A DNA stretch of 64,000 bases, from assembly GCA_019637435.1 (NCBI GenBank), contig JAHBVO010000003.1, positions 744,001 through 808,000 of the forward strand. The letters are read 5' to 3'. The stretch is from Candidatus Obscuribacterales bacterium. GTDB taxonomy: Bacteria > Cyanobacteriota > Vampirovibrionia > Obscuribacterales > Obscuribacteraceae. The position numbers were made by a program, and so were the translations under genes. Under the pieces are notes generated by a model. That model made no database searches and had not been told where the DNA came from. It saw only the letters and a list, made by a program, of their open reading frames with translations. Below, in pieces: positions 33,780-42,311 of the stretch (position 1 is its first letter; each line of letters opens with the position of its first letter).

Positions 33780-34190
33780 ATGAAGGTTTCCCGGCGGGGT
33801 GAGTACGCGATAAAAGCCTTAATGTATCTGGGCGCTAAAGACGCCCCTTCTGGTGCGACCACATCGGAGATAGCTAAACATGCTCAAATTCCGGAACCAT
33901 TTCTCAACCAGATTCTGCTTGTCCTCAAGAACGGCGGACTGTTGCGGAGTCGGCGAGGAGCGAATGGGGGCTATGTGCTCAACAAGCCCAAAGGAGAAAT
34001 CACTATCGGTGAAATCTCCAGGCTTATGGATGGACCGCTTGCGCCGATTCCGTGCGCATCGGTGACGGCTTACGAGCCCTGTCCAAGCTGTCCGGAGCCT
34101 GAGAGTTGTCGTCTAAGTCTGTTGATGAGAAAGGTGCGCGATTCGATTTCCGAAATTCTTGATAACACGACATTAGAAGAGTTGGTTTAA
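33780..34190 (+). CDS. Rrf2-family transcription regulator
   Basis: A 136-residue winged-helix regulator of the Rrf2 family (IscR, NsrR, CymR). The N-terminus MKVSRRGEYAIKALMYLG and the wing SRRGANGGYVLNKP are characteristic. Four cysteines, at about 92, 101, 104 and 110 (PCAS, PCPSC, ESC), could hold a [2Fe-2S] or [4Fe-4S] cluster; IscR/NsrR-type members use three, so the fourth is extra. CymR-type members lack the cluster and sense cysteine. A palindromic operator covers its promoter. A TauE-family exporter follows 16 bases later, so a sulfur or redox role for the pair is likely. Confidence 0.92.
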   Translation: MKVSRRGEYAIKALMYLGAKDAPSGATTSEIAKHAQIPEPFLNQILLVLKNGGLLRSRRGANGGYVLNKPKGEITIGEISRLMDGPLAPIPCASVTAYEPCPSCPEPESCRLSLLMRKVRDSISEILDNTTLEELV

Positions 34191-34206
34191 GGAGTTCCTT
34201 GCTTTT

Positions 34207-35019
34207 ATGTTCGAGATATTTGCAGATCCGAATCTGTGGTTCTTTGCTATTGCCGGATTTATCGCGCAACTGATCGACGGCACGCTTGGAATGGCTTACG
34301 GTGTGAGCTGCACAACCCTGCTGCTGTTTCTTGGCATTGCCCCGGCGACGGCAAGTGCGAGCGTTCACACGGCTGAGCTTTTCACGACTGCCGCGTCTGC
34401 ATTTTTCCACTTCAAGGAAAAGAATATTGATTTTTCGTTTCTGAGACGGCTGGTAATTCCTGGTGTCGCAGGTGGTATCTTCGGTGCTTACGTTCTGAGT
34501 AGTTTTCCCGGCGAAGTCATTAAACCCTGGGTTTCCGTTTACCTTCTAATTATGGGAGGAGTTATCCTCTGGAAGGCGTTTAGAAAAGTTAGCGGTGAGC
34601 CTAAGGAAGCGAAATTGGGACCGCTCGGATTCATTGGCGGATTTGTCGATGCAGTAGGTGGTGGCGGTTGGGGACCGGTTGTGACATCGACTCTGGTCGC
34701 CAGCGGCAAGAGCCCTCGTTACGTAATCGGGTCTGTTAACGCGGCAGAATTTTTTGTTGCTCTGGGAACTTCCACCGCGTTCTTTGTGGCGCTGGGAAGC
34801 GTCTATCTGACCGCCATTGTCGGGCTCGTCATGGGCGGTTTGGTTGCTGCGCCGATTGCAGCGAGTATGTGTAAGCACGTCAAGCCTAAACCAATGATGG
34901 TGGCAGTTGGCTGTTTGATCGTCCTTATCAGTTGTCGAAACATTCATCATATTCCAGGTCAAATCGCACAGGTGCACTCTGCGTTCATCGCCGCCACTCA
35001 GGGCACTCCTGTTCAATAA
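34207..35019 (+). CDS. TauE/SafE-family sulfite or sulfonate transporter
   Basis: A 270-residue membrane protein of the TauE/SafE (DUF81) family with about eight spans and the repeat-paired motifs GTLGMAYGVSCTTLLLFLG and FVDAVGGGGWGPVVTSTLVA. Members export sulfite, sulfoacetate or other sulfur anions, and some take up sulfate. It follows the Rrf2 gene by 16 bases (AAGGAG about 12 bases before the ATG), so the regulator is expected to control it. Together with CysDNC and CysQ it adds to the sulfur theme of the window. Confidence 0.92.
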   Translation: MFEIFADPNLWFFAIAGFIAQLIDGTLGMAYGVSCTTLLLFLGIAPATASASVHTAELFTTAASAFFHFKEKNIDFSFLRRLVIPGVAGGIFGAYVLSSFPGEVIKPWVSVYLLIMGGVILWKAFRKVSGEPKEAKLGPLGFIGGFVDAVGGGGWGPVVTSTLVASGKSPRYVIGSVNAAEFFVALGTSTAFFVALGSVYLTAIVGLVMGGLVAAPIAASMCKHVKPKPMMVAVGCLIVLISCRNIHHIPGQIAQVHSAFIAATQGTPVQ

Positions 35020-35099
35020 ACACAAAATCTGCTGGTTGAAACCGGCGTAGCTGTTAGAAAAACAAAGTTTAATGACAAAGCGCTTAGAAGGGCTTCGCC

Positions 35100-35771
35100 A
35101 TGCGTTTGATTTTTACTGTCATTTTGATATTAACCGGTTTAATAGCGACGGCATCGCCGGCGGTGGCGGTTCCCGGGCTGGAGCAGATATGGTTGCACGC
35201 CCCCACTCAATATAAGGTGACCGAGAAGACCAGCTTGATTGGTGATTTGAGCCCTCGATTCGGTACCGACGACGGGCAATTGGATCAGATGATTTTGCGA
35301 ACAGGCGTGCAGCGAAAACTGACGCGAAATGTTTCCGGTACGCTTGGATTCGATTCGGTCGACAACTACGATCCCTCTAGGAATCACGAGAACCGAATCT
35401 GGCAGCAGATACAGGCTCAGCATCGAATCAAGTCTTACACGTTCACTTCGCGAATCCGCATGGAGGAGCGCCACTGGAACGGTACGCCGGGCAGCTCGGT
35501 TCGATGGCGCATGATGATGAAATCTGCGCAAAAAATTGGTGCCTCACGTTTTAGCGTAATTTATTCCGATGAGTTGTTTCTGACACTAAATACGATGCCG
35601 GACGGACCGGTAGCAGGAGTTGATAGAAACCGTTTGTTCGCAGGGATGGGTTATGCCATCGACAGGAACAAAAACCTGGAGGCGGGTTATCGGGTCGAAT
35701 ATATCAATAAAACGGATACTGACGATGAAACGAGGCGTCAGATTGTTGTGCAGATGGCGAGCATGTTCTAA
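35100..35771 (+). CDS. DUF2490 outer-membrane-like protein
   Basis: A 223-residue exported protein with a signal peptide (MRLIFTVILILTGLIA, cleavage near ASPAVA|VPG). The body has the DUF2490 pattern: LEQIWLHAPTQYKVTEK, DLSPRFGTDDGQLDQMILRTGVQ, RMEERHWNG, and RNRLFAGMGYAIDRNKNLEAGYRVEYI near the end. DUF2490 proteins are beta-barrels or beta-rich proteins of the outer membrane of unknown function. The gene follows the TauE gene by 80 bases and AAGGG is seven bases before the ATG. No direct link to sulfur can be claimed. Confidence 0.8.
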   Translation: MRLIFTVILILTGLIATASPAVAVPGLEQIWLHAPTQYKVTEKTSLIGDLSPRFGTDDGQLDQMILRTGVQRKLTRNVSGTLGFDSVDNYDPSRNHENRIWQQIQAQHRIKSYTFTSRIRMEERHWNGTPGSSVRWRMMMKSAQKIGASRFSVIYSDELFLTLNTMPDGPVAGVDRNRLFAGMGYAIDRNKNLEAGYRVEYINKTDTDDETRRQIVVQMASMF

Positions 35772-35808
35772 AGCCTGGCGGCTTTTCGTCGTTTAGACTT
35801 CTCGATCT

Positions 35809-36639
35809 TCACTCGCAGATGAACCAGGGGTTCAACAAATCCTGTTTGTTGTAAACCAGCTCTTCATCCTTGCCATACTGGATCACGCGCTTTCCGCTTT
35901 CGTTAATCACAATGTGTCCGGCAGCGGTGTCCCACTCGGAAGTTGGAGCGAGGCGAGGATACATGTCTGCGGTTCCGTCTGCGACGAGGCAGAATTTCAG
36001 AGCGCTTCCCGACTTTACAAAGTCTATCTGGCTGCGAGTTTCTTGAAGTTTATTCATATAATCGACCATTGCAGGTGACTGGTGCGAACGGCTGCCGACT
36101 ACTTTGATCGGTCCATCGACAGGAATTGGCTTGGCCTTGATTTGTTGCGGCTCTCCACCATCTTGGATTTTGAAGGCGCCCTGCTCTCGGCTGGCAAAAT
36201 AAGTCACTTTTAGTGCCGGGGCGTGCACCACCCCTAGTATCGGTCGATTATTCTCTACCAAGGCAATATTGATCGTAAACTCGTCTGTGCGATTGACGAA
36301 TTCTTTGGTGCCATCGACTGGATCGACGCACCAGAGGTATTCCCAGGATTTTCTCTCTTCCCATTCAACCAGTGATTCTTCAGAGAGGATTGGTATCGAT
36401 GGGGTTAGCTGAGCGAGCCCGGCTTTGATAATTCTGTTAGCCGCCAGGTCCGCCTCTGTTAGCGGGCTGGAGTCTTCCTTATGTTGAACGGCGAATTCCG
36501 TTTTGTAGATTTCCATCACGGCGTCGCCGGCTTCCAGCGCTATAGCCACGACTTTCATCGGATCAAATGAAACACCGATTTTCTCGATTGCGAAGATTGG
36601 CGTGCCGGCAGGTTTCACCTGGTTGCCGATTAGACTCAT
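35809..36639 (-). CDS. cysQ: 3'(2'),5'-bisphosphate nucleotidase
   Basis: A 276-residue member of the inositol-monophosphatase superfamily that removes 3'-phosphoadenosine 5'-phosphate (PAP), the by-product of sulfotransferases. Metal-binding motifs are SEES near residue 85, WCVDPVDGTKEFVNR (DPxDGT) near 105-120 and TSEWDTAAGH (WDxAAGH) near 230. I start at the ATG at 36639, preceded by AGGAG six to seven bases upstream; the ATG at 36675 would add 12 residues. It supports a working PAPS cycle in the window: PAPS made by CysDNC, used by four sulfotransferases, PAP cleared here. Confidence 0.93.
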   Translation of the reverse strand: MSLIGNQVKPAGTPIFAIEKIGVSFDPMKVVAIALEAGDAVMEIYKTEFAVQHKEDSSPLTEADLAANRIIKAGLAQLTPSIPILSEESLVEWEERKSWEYLWCVDPVDGTKEFVNRTDEFTINIALVENNRPILGVVHAPALKVTYFASREQGAFKIQDGGEPQQIKAKPIPVDGPIKVVGSRSHQSPAMVDYMNKLQETRSQIDFVKSGSALKFCLVADGTADMYPRLAPTSEWDTAAGHIVINESGKRVIQYGKDEELVYNKQDLLNPWFICE

Positions 36640-36871
36640 TCTGTATCTCCTGGGCGCTGCGGCGCCGTTTATCACTTCGTAAAATGATATGTTGCCGATT
36701 CAGTGCCAACATTTGACCGATTTAAGGCGTTTCTGTTTCAAAAGGGTGAATCGCCGCGACGCCCACCGGTGCCTCTTATGAACTTTAGCTAAAGGAAACA
36801 GAGCTTGTCTTTTGGTAAAGTTGACAACCAGATCAATACTCTAATCTTGTTTAGAGAAACGGTTGCGCATA

Positions 36872-38722
36872 ATGCAATTAGCGGATCCGGCGACTGGCAC
36901 CGAATACGGTGCTGTGCCGGGAGTGAGTGAAGACGAGAGAGAAACCCCGGCGGAAAACGGCTGGACTCGCCTCTGCGCGCGCCGCCCCTGGGTGTCCGGT
37001 GCGATAGTATTTGCAATCATCGTGGGGCTCGAGACCGTTCTATTCGGCTCGTCGTTGAAGAAGACAGGCTTTTACCTCGATGACTGGTTGATGCTCAAAC
37101 AGCTGGCGTTTGGTCCGCAAGGCTACGCCGACATGATCTATACGTATCTGACCACCGATCCTCGAGTGATCATCCGTCCAATCGAGGCTTTGCATTTTGG
37201 AACGGTCTTCTTTTTCAGCGGAACAGATCCAGTCGGATGGCGCCTTTCCAATATGGTGATGGAGGTGTTGTCCGCATTTTTCGTCTACCTGGTCGTCGCC
37301 AGATTGTCAGCCAGCCGCTTGATGGGATTTTTTGCCGCTGTTTTCTTCATGGCTTACCCTGTGCACGACTCGACTCACTACTGGGCGGTGTGCAGCTGCG
37401 TATCGCTGAGTTTGACGCTATATCTTGCCAGTCTCTGGTCCACCTTGAAGGCTGCGGTCGCGTCTTCCGGAATGTACAGAAACGCGTGGCTCGCGTCGGC
37501 ATACCTTTGCTTCGCCTTGAGCATTTACGGTTATGAACCGTTTCTTCCGCTCTGCGCCCTGAACGCGGCTGCATTTGTTTTGCTGACCCGCGGTTTTAAA
37601 CCATTTGCACCTGCCGCGGTGAGGGTTCTTCTCCACAGCGTTCCATACGCGCTTATCATCGGCAGTTTGCTGTTGTACCAGAGAACCATCGTGCCTTTGG
37701 TCTTGAAAGCTGCTTTGCACAAAATTCATTTTGAACCCGGATTGATAGCGAGCACGATTTTTGAAGGGTTCCGGATTACTTCACCTATTGCGATGGGGCC
37801 TTTTATCTCGCAGCATGTGAACGCCTTCGCATCTAGTGGCGAGTTAAACGGTGGCACGATACTTCGACTTTCAGTTCTCGCAATCTTGGTAGTCGGCGGC
37901 GTTTTCGCTTCCCTTTACGACGCGAACCGCTTGAGTCGAAGATCGGCTCTGGTTCTCATGGCTATCGGTTTGCTAACCGTCGCCGCCTCATATTCGATTT
38001 TCGGCTTGAATCCCGAGTACACGCCCACATTAATAACGCTGGTAAACAGGATCAACACCGGCGCCGCTTTCGGTCTTTCCATCTTTGTCGCCGGTCTTCT
38101 GACGCTGTTTCTCACGCCGTCGCAATCGAGTTCACCTGGGCTTGCAAAAGTTTCAATCACCACGTTTGTTTTCACGGGATTTATCGCACTGTTCACCATG
38201 GTGAACTGGAATCTCGGCAAACCATGGGAGATTTCATGGTCTGTGCAGGAGAGAACTTTTGACGCCTTCCACGCGAGAAAGGAAGAGTTTAAAAACGCCA
38301 AAAGCGTTGTTTTGATGAACTGCCCTCGGTATGTCGACGCCACGCCGGTCTTCGACGGTCCCTGGGATTTCGAACAACAGCTGCACCTCGCCTTGCATAG
38401 AACTGATGTCACGGGCGGTGTCGTCTCCGAACGCCTTATTGTTGGTCCTGATTCGGTGCAAGATGTCACCATGAATTTTGCCTGTGCTGAATACCCGTTT
38501 AAAGACCTGGTTCTCGTAACTCCGGGACTCACCGCCGTGTCTCCTGTCTCGTCGCCAACTCAGTTCATCGATGTGGTCGAGCGAGAGGGGCGGCAGTTTG
38601 GTCTGTCGGTAGAGACGATTGAAAGCTGGAGAGCTCAGGTTGAGAATGGTGTTCGCCGCAAGAAGAATGGCGTGCTGGAGCCCTTGAAAAAGAAACTTTC
38701 GTTTTCATCGGCGGAGAAGTAG
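36872..38722 (+). CDS. Multi-span membrane protein, GT-C-like
   Basis: A 616-residue protein with an N-terminal soluble stretch, a first span, then the loop motif KTGFYLDDWLMLKQL, where DD sits as in GT-C glycosyltransferases, then about ten spans and a soluble domain at the end (FDAFHARKEEFKNAKSVVL). I start at the ATG at 36872; a TTG at 36863 is also in frame. The next gene starts three bases after its stop, so the two are one operon. It is unlike the other GT-C proteins in detail; the substrate is unknown. Confidence 0.65.
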   Translation: MQLADPATGTEYGAVPGVSEDERETPAENGWTRLCARRPWVSGAIVFAIIVGLETVLFGSSLKKTGFYLDDWLMLKQLAFGPQGYADMIYTYLTTDPRVIIRPIEALHFGTVFFFSGTDPVGWRLSNMVMEVLSAFFVYLVVARLSASRLMGFFAAVFFMAYPVHDSTHYWAVCSCVSLSLTLYLASLWSTLKAAVASSGMYRNAWLASAYLCFALSIYGYEPFLPLCALNAAAFVLLTRGFKPFAPAAVRVLLHSVPYALIIGSLLLYQRTIVPLVLKAALHKIHFEPGLIASTIFEGFRITSPIAMGPFISQHVNAFASSGELNGGTILRLSVLAILVVGGVFASLYDANRLSRRSALVLMAIGLLTVAASYSIFGLNPEYTPTLITLVNRINTGAAFGLSIFVAGLLTLFLTPSQSSSPGLAKVSITTFVFTGFIALFTMVNWNLGKPWEISWSVQERTFDAFHARKEEFKNAKSVVLMNCPRYVDATPVFDGPWDFEQQLHLALHRTDVTGGVVSERLIVGPDSVQDVTMNFACAEYPFKDLVLVTPGLTAVSPVSSPTQFIDVVEREGRQFGLSVETIESWRAQVENGVRRKKNGVLEPLKKKLSFSSAEK

Positions 38723-38725
38723 TTG

Positions 38726-40117
38726 ATGAAAACAGCAGGCGATGCCATCCAATTGCAGATGTCGAGTCCCGGAGAACCACTCGCTTCCGACTCAATTGCG
38801 ACAATTGAAACCGCTACGAGCAATCGTTCCGGTTCATCCGGAAACTCTTCAGCTGTTATCGAAATTCTGGTTCTCGTCACGTTGACGTTAGCAGTTCGCG
38901 TGCCCTGGATTTTTATGACGCCCATCAGCCAGGCTCCTGATGAAGGTGCGCATTACTGGGTGATTGATTTCATTCGCGCGAATCTGCGATTGCCCGAATT
39001 GACGGATATGATGAAGGAACCGAATTCTGCTTACTACGGCGCATTGATGCCGTTTAGCTATTTCCCGCACGTACTCTGCGGACTTCTCATGCCCTGGTTT
39101 CAACCCGCTCTGGCTTATCGTTTCGGCAGTCTCTTGATGGGCGTAGTCAGTGTGGTCGCTGCTCGTGGTATCGGATATGAGCTGTTTCCAAAATCGAAAC
39201 TGGTGGCGCTGGCGGTGCCGCTGTTTTTAGTCTTCCATGCTCAGCTCGCTTTCGTTAACGGCTATTCGAACAATGATTCGACCTCGATGGCTGTTTCCAC
39301 GGTCGCATTATATGCGGCGTTGATTGCAGTAAGGCGAGGCATTTCTTTTAAATCCTCGATTGCTTTCGGCATCATCGGAGGTCTGCTTGCACTGAGCAAA
39401 CCTACCACGTATTGCATCGTGCCTGTGTTGTTTCTAGCTCTTGCAATGTCGCCCTTCTTCAATCGCGAATCGGTGCGTTCATACGCCAGCAAGCTTGCCA
39501 CCATGTTCTCTGTCGCGTTGTTTATCGCGCTGCCATTTTTTGCTCGAAACTGGTTCTGCTTCAACGGTGACTTGCTCGGAATGCGAACCATGCTCGATCT
39601 CTGGTGGTCGCACTATGGAAAACCGGCGCAGCTTTATCGTTGGCCTGTCGTGGATAACGCTGATTGGCGTTATTGTGCGTACGTGAGTTACATTGGAAAC
39701 CTGGGCAATATGGATCGCTTGCTGCCCTCGAGAATCTACAAACTATTCTCGCTCGGTATCACGCTGTCGACTGTCGGCTGGGTGATTGCTGCGGTCTGGT
39801 CCTTCGTGCGCAAGTCTGCTGTGCAAGCTACGGAACGCAATCTGTCGATTTGTTTGTGGTCGTTGGTCGGTTTGTCTTTTCTTTTAAACTTCCTCGCGCT
39901 GATCGCGGGCTCCGCATCCCTTAATGCCACCGGTCCGCCGCAAGGGCGATATTTGTTTCCCTCAGAAGCGGCTATAGCTGCGCTTCTAGTGGGTGGGTTG
40001 AGTAAGTTAGGTCGGCTTGCGGTGATATTGTTTATCGCACTGAATATGGTGGCAACTATCGTTAGTTTAAACATGCTGTATCCGGTCTGGCATTTTGACG
40101 TAAACATCTTCCGCTAG
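38726..40117 (+). CDS. DUF2142-like membrane protein
   Basis: A 463-residue membrane protein with the PDEGAHYWVIDFI loop after the first span, a DE-containing motif typical of DUF2142 and related GT-C proteins, and the GRYLFPSEAA block near the end. About ten spans. DUF2142 proteins occur in surface-polysaccharide loci and are presumed glycosyltransferases. It is translated right after the previous gene (ATG at 38726, three bases after the stop). The first 45 residues are polar and may be cytoplasmic. Confidence 0.78.
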   Translation: MKTAGDAIQLQMSSPGEPLASDSIATIETATSNRSGSSGNSSAVIEILVLVTLTLAVRVPWIFMTPISQAPDEGAHYWVIDFIRANLRLPELTDMMKEPNSAYYGALMPFSYFPHVLCGLLMPWFQPALAYRFGSLLMGVVSVVAARGIGYELFPKSKLVALAVPLFLVFHAQLAFVNGYSNNDSTSMAVSTVALYAALIAVRRGISFKSSIAFGIIGGLLALSKPTTYCIVPVLFLALAMSPFFNRESVRSYASKLATMFSVALFIALPFFARNWFCFNGDLLGMRTMLDLWWSHYGKPAQLYRWPVVDNADWRYCAYVSYIGNLGNMDRLLPSRIYKLFSLGITLSTVGWVIAAVWSFVRKSAVQATERNLSICLWSLVGLSFLLNFLALIAGSASLNATGPPQGRYLFPSEAAIAALLVGGLSKLGRLAVILFIALNMVATIVSLNMLYPVWHFDVNIFR

Positions 40118-40234
40118 TCCTGGGCGCTCTTGAACGTTTACATCTCGGAAACAGCCTGATGTCGGTTTCTCAGCGCAGCGATCAACGGTCGCTTTGCGAG
40201 TGTATACTAACGAACCACTGCGAAGGAGAAAGTC

Positions 40235-41218
40235 ATGAGCACGCCAAGCAAAGGCATAGAGCCCACCACGCTGAAATTCCTGGATACTGTCAACGCCAGC
40301 ACCGACCCGCCGATTTACAAATTGCCACCGGCGAAAGCTCGGGAGGTTCTGGAAGGCGCGCAAAAAGGCGATGTCGAGAAATTGGCTGCCGACATTGAAG
40401 ATGTAAAAGTTTCCGGCGGTCCCAACGGCGATATCGCAGTCAAAATCGTCAGACCGAAGAACGCCAAAGATGCGCTTCCTGCTGTTATTTACGTGCATGG
40501 TGCCGGGTGGGTTTTAGGCGGTTGGTCGACTCATGACCGTTTGATTTTGGAACTGGCAAATTATGCTCAGGTGGCGATGGTGTATGTCGACTACAGCCGG
40601 TCTCCGGAGGCTAAGTATCCGACGGCGATCGAAGAATCGTATCTGGTAACCAAACATATTGCCGAAAACGCGAAGAAGTTGAACATCGACTCGTCGAAGC
40701 TTGCTATTGCCGGCGATAGTGTTGGTGGCAACATGGCGACTGCTGTTTGTATGTTGGCTCAGGAGAGAGGTGGACCGCAGATCGATCTGCAAGTTCTCTT
40801 TTATCCTGTAACAGATGCGAACTTTGACAATGAGTCTTATCGAAAGTTTGGTGAGAAGCACTTTTTGACGACCGAAGCGATGAAGTGGTTCTGGGATCAA
40901 TATACGACTGACGAAACTGACCGCAAAGCGCCTACTGTTAGCCCCTTGCAAGCGCCGCTGGACTTGCTGGGTAAACTGCCGACTGCTGTCGTGATAACTG
41001 CGGAGAATGACGTTCTTCGCGATGAAGGCGAGGCCTATGCGCATAAGTTGATTGAGGCTGGTGTTCACGTAACCGCAATGCGCTGTCTTGGAACCATCCA
41101 CGATTTCGTCATGCTGAACGCTTTAGCGGGCACGCCTGCTGCCAGGTTGGCGATTGAAACCGTTTCTGCCGAGCTGAAAAAACATCTGCATCCGGCGCTT
41201 GCTGGAGTTCGCAAGTAG
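40235..41218 (+). CDS. Alpha/beta hydrolase, acetyl-esterase (HSL) type
   Basis: A 327-residue esterase. YVHGAGWVLGG gives the oxyanion motif (HGAG in place of the usual HGGG), GDSVGGNMA the nucleophile serine, END at about residue 250 the acid and HDF near 285 the histidine. The hormone-sensitive-lipase family hydrolyses short acyl esters. AGGAG lies six bases before the ATG, one of the better binding sites here. There is no signal peptide, so it acts in the cytoplasm. It faces the phosphotriesterase-family gene tail to tail, with only four bases between. Confidence 0.85.
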   Translation: MSTPSKGIEPTTLKFLDTVNASTDPPIYKLPPAKAREVLEGAQKGDVEKLAADIEDVKVSGGPNGDIAVKIVRPKNAKDALPAVIYVHGAGWVLGGWSTHDRLILELANYAQVAMVYVDYSRSPEAKYPTAIEESYLVTKHIAENAKKLNIDSSKLAIAGDSVGGNMATAVCMLAQERGGPQIDLQVLFYPVTDANFDNESYRKFGEKHFLTTEAMKWFWDQYTTDETDRKAPTVSPLQAPLDLLGKLPTAVVITAENDVLRDEGEAYAHKLIEAGVHVTAMRCLGTIHDFVMLNALAGTPAARLAIETVSAELKKHLHPALAGVRK

Positions 41219-41222
41219 GTTT

Positions 41223-42290
41223 TTAAACAGCTGCTATACCACTGAGAACCGGCTCGGGCGCGACGCTTTCTCCGCAGAGCATCCGGGCCGGATTTTTCAC
41301 CAGAAGCTGGTCGATGATCGAATCATCGATGCCTGCCTTTTTGAGGCGTGGAACGATTGCTCGCAAAATGTGAGCGTAGCCATATCCACCAAATTCAACC
41401 AGATGAATCTTGTTGCAAACGTCCTGCGAAATTAGAATGCGGTCCTGAAGCCCGGCTTCGATAAGATCTACTAGGAGATCAACGCGCTCCCAATCCATCG
41501 GTTCGCGAGAGCCGCGCTCTCCAAAGGCGAATTCTGAACCGAATGTGTCGAGCTCGACAAATGCGCCCCGTTGCGCGAGTTCCTTAACGTATTGCAGATC
41601 ATTGCTTTCGTCTACGTGACTCAGAACGACTCGATCGAGTGACGCGCCTTCTGTTTCCAGGTGAGTTAGAACGTTGTGACCGGCACGCGCGAAAATTGAT
41701 AGATGAACATTGATTGGAAGATTTGTCTGCTTTTGAACGCGAGCCGCAGCAGATAGCACTTTCAGCTCATTTTGATCGAGCGGTTCGCTGGTTCCCAGTT
41801 CTCCAATAATTCCAGCACGGACGTCTGTGTTATCGATTCCTTCCAGAATTTCCTTCAGCATAAAGTCTGCAATCTTTTCGACAGACGCGTCCTCAATCCA
41901 CTTAGGGTGCGCCTTACCGACGTAGAATCCGGTCGACGCAATGATATTAAGTCCGGTATCAGTCGCAATCTCGCGAAGCGCTTTTGGAAACGGTCCGATG
42001 TTTCGCGATGTCAAATCAATTACAGTTTTTCCGCCCAGCGCACTGAACTGTCCGAGCTCTCGAGCCGCCAGCTTCTTATCCGACAGAACGAGGTTGTCTT
42101 TGGAGTGATAGGGATCGCTCATTAGTTCGTCGCGCAGATCTTTCGAGACTAATTTGTCAGCGAGATGTTTCCTTGCCGGATTGCGTGTTTGTGAAAACAA
42201 GCACTGCAAGTCGATCATGATATGCTCGTGAACCAAAGTAATGCCAAGTTCACTAGCGTCAATCTGACCAGTTACTGTTTGAATTTTCAT
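41223..42290 (-). CDS. Phosphotriesterase-family protein
   Basis: A 355-residue amidohydrolase-fold protein with the HxH metal motif LVHEHIMID at about residue 20 and later histidines (NVHLSIF, LSHVDES). The bridging position GIIGELGTSEPL has Glu where the enzyme from Brevundimonas has a carboxylated Lys, as in E. coli PHP and related proteins. These family members often hydrolyse lactones or have unknown substrates, so this is not evidence of organophosphate activity. It is about 20 bases from the start chosen for the next membrane gene, on the other strand. Confidence 0.85.
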   Translation of the reverse strand: MKIQTVTGQIDASELGITLVHEHIMIDLQCLFSQTRNPARKHLADKLVSKDLRDELMSDPYHSKDNLVLSDKKLAARELGQFSALGGKTVIDLTSRNIGPFPKALREIATDTGLNIIASTGFYVGKAHPKWIEDASVEKIADFMLKEILEGIDNTDVRAGIIGELGTSEPLDQNELKVLSAAARVQKQTNLPINVHLSIFARAGHNVLTHLETEGASLDRVVLSHVDESNDLQYVKELAQRGAFVELDTFGSEFAFGERGSREPMDWERVDLLVDLIEAGLQDRILISQDVCNKIHLVEFGGYGYAHILRAIVPRLKKAGIDDSIIDQLLVKNPARMLCGESVAPEPVLSGIAAV

Positions 42291-42311
42291 TCGAAGTTTT
42301 TTGTCTGGAGG

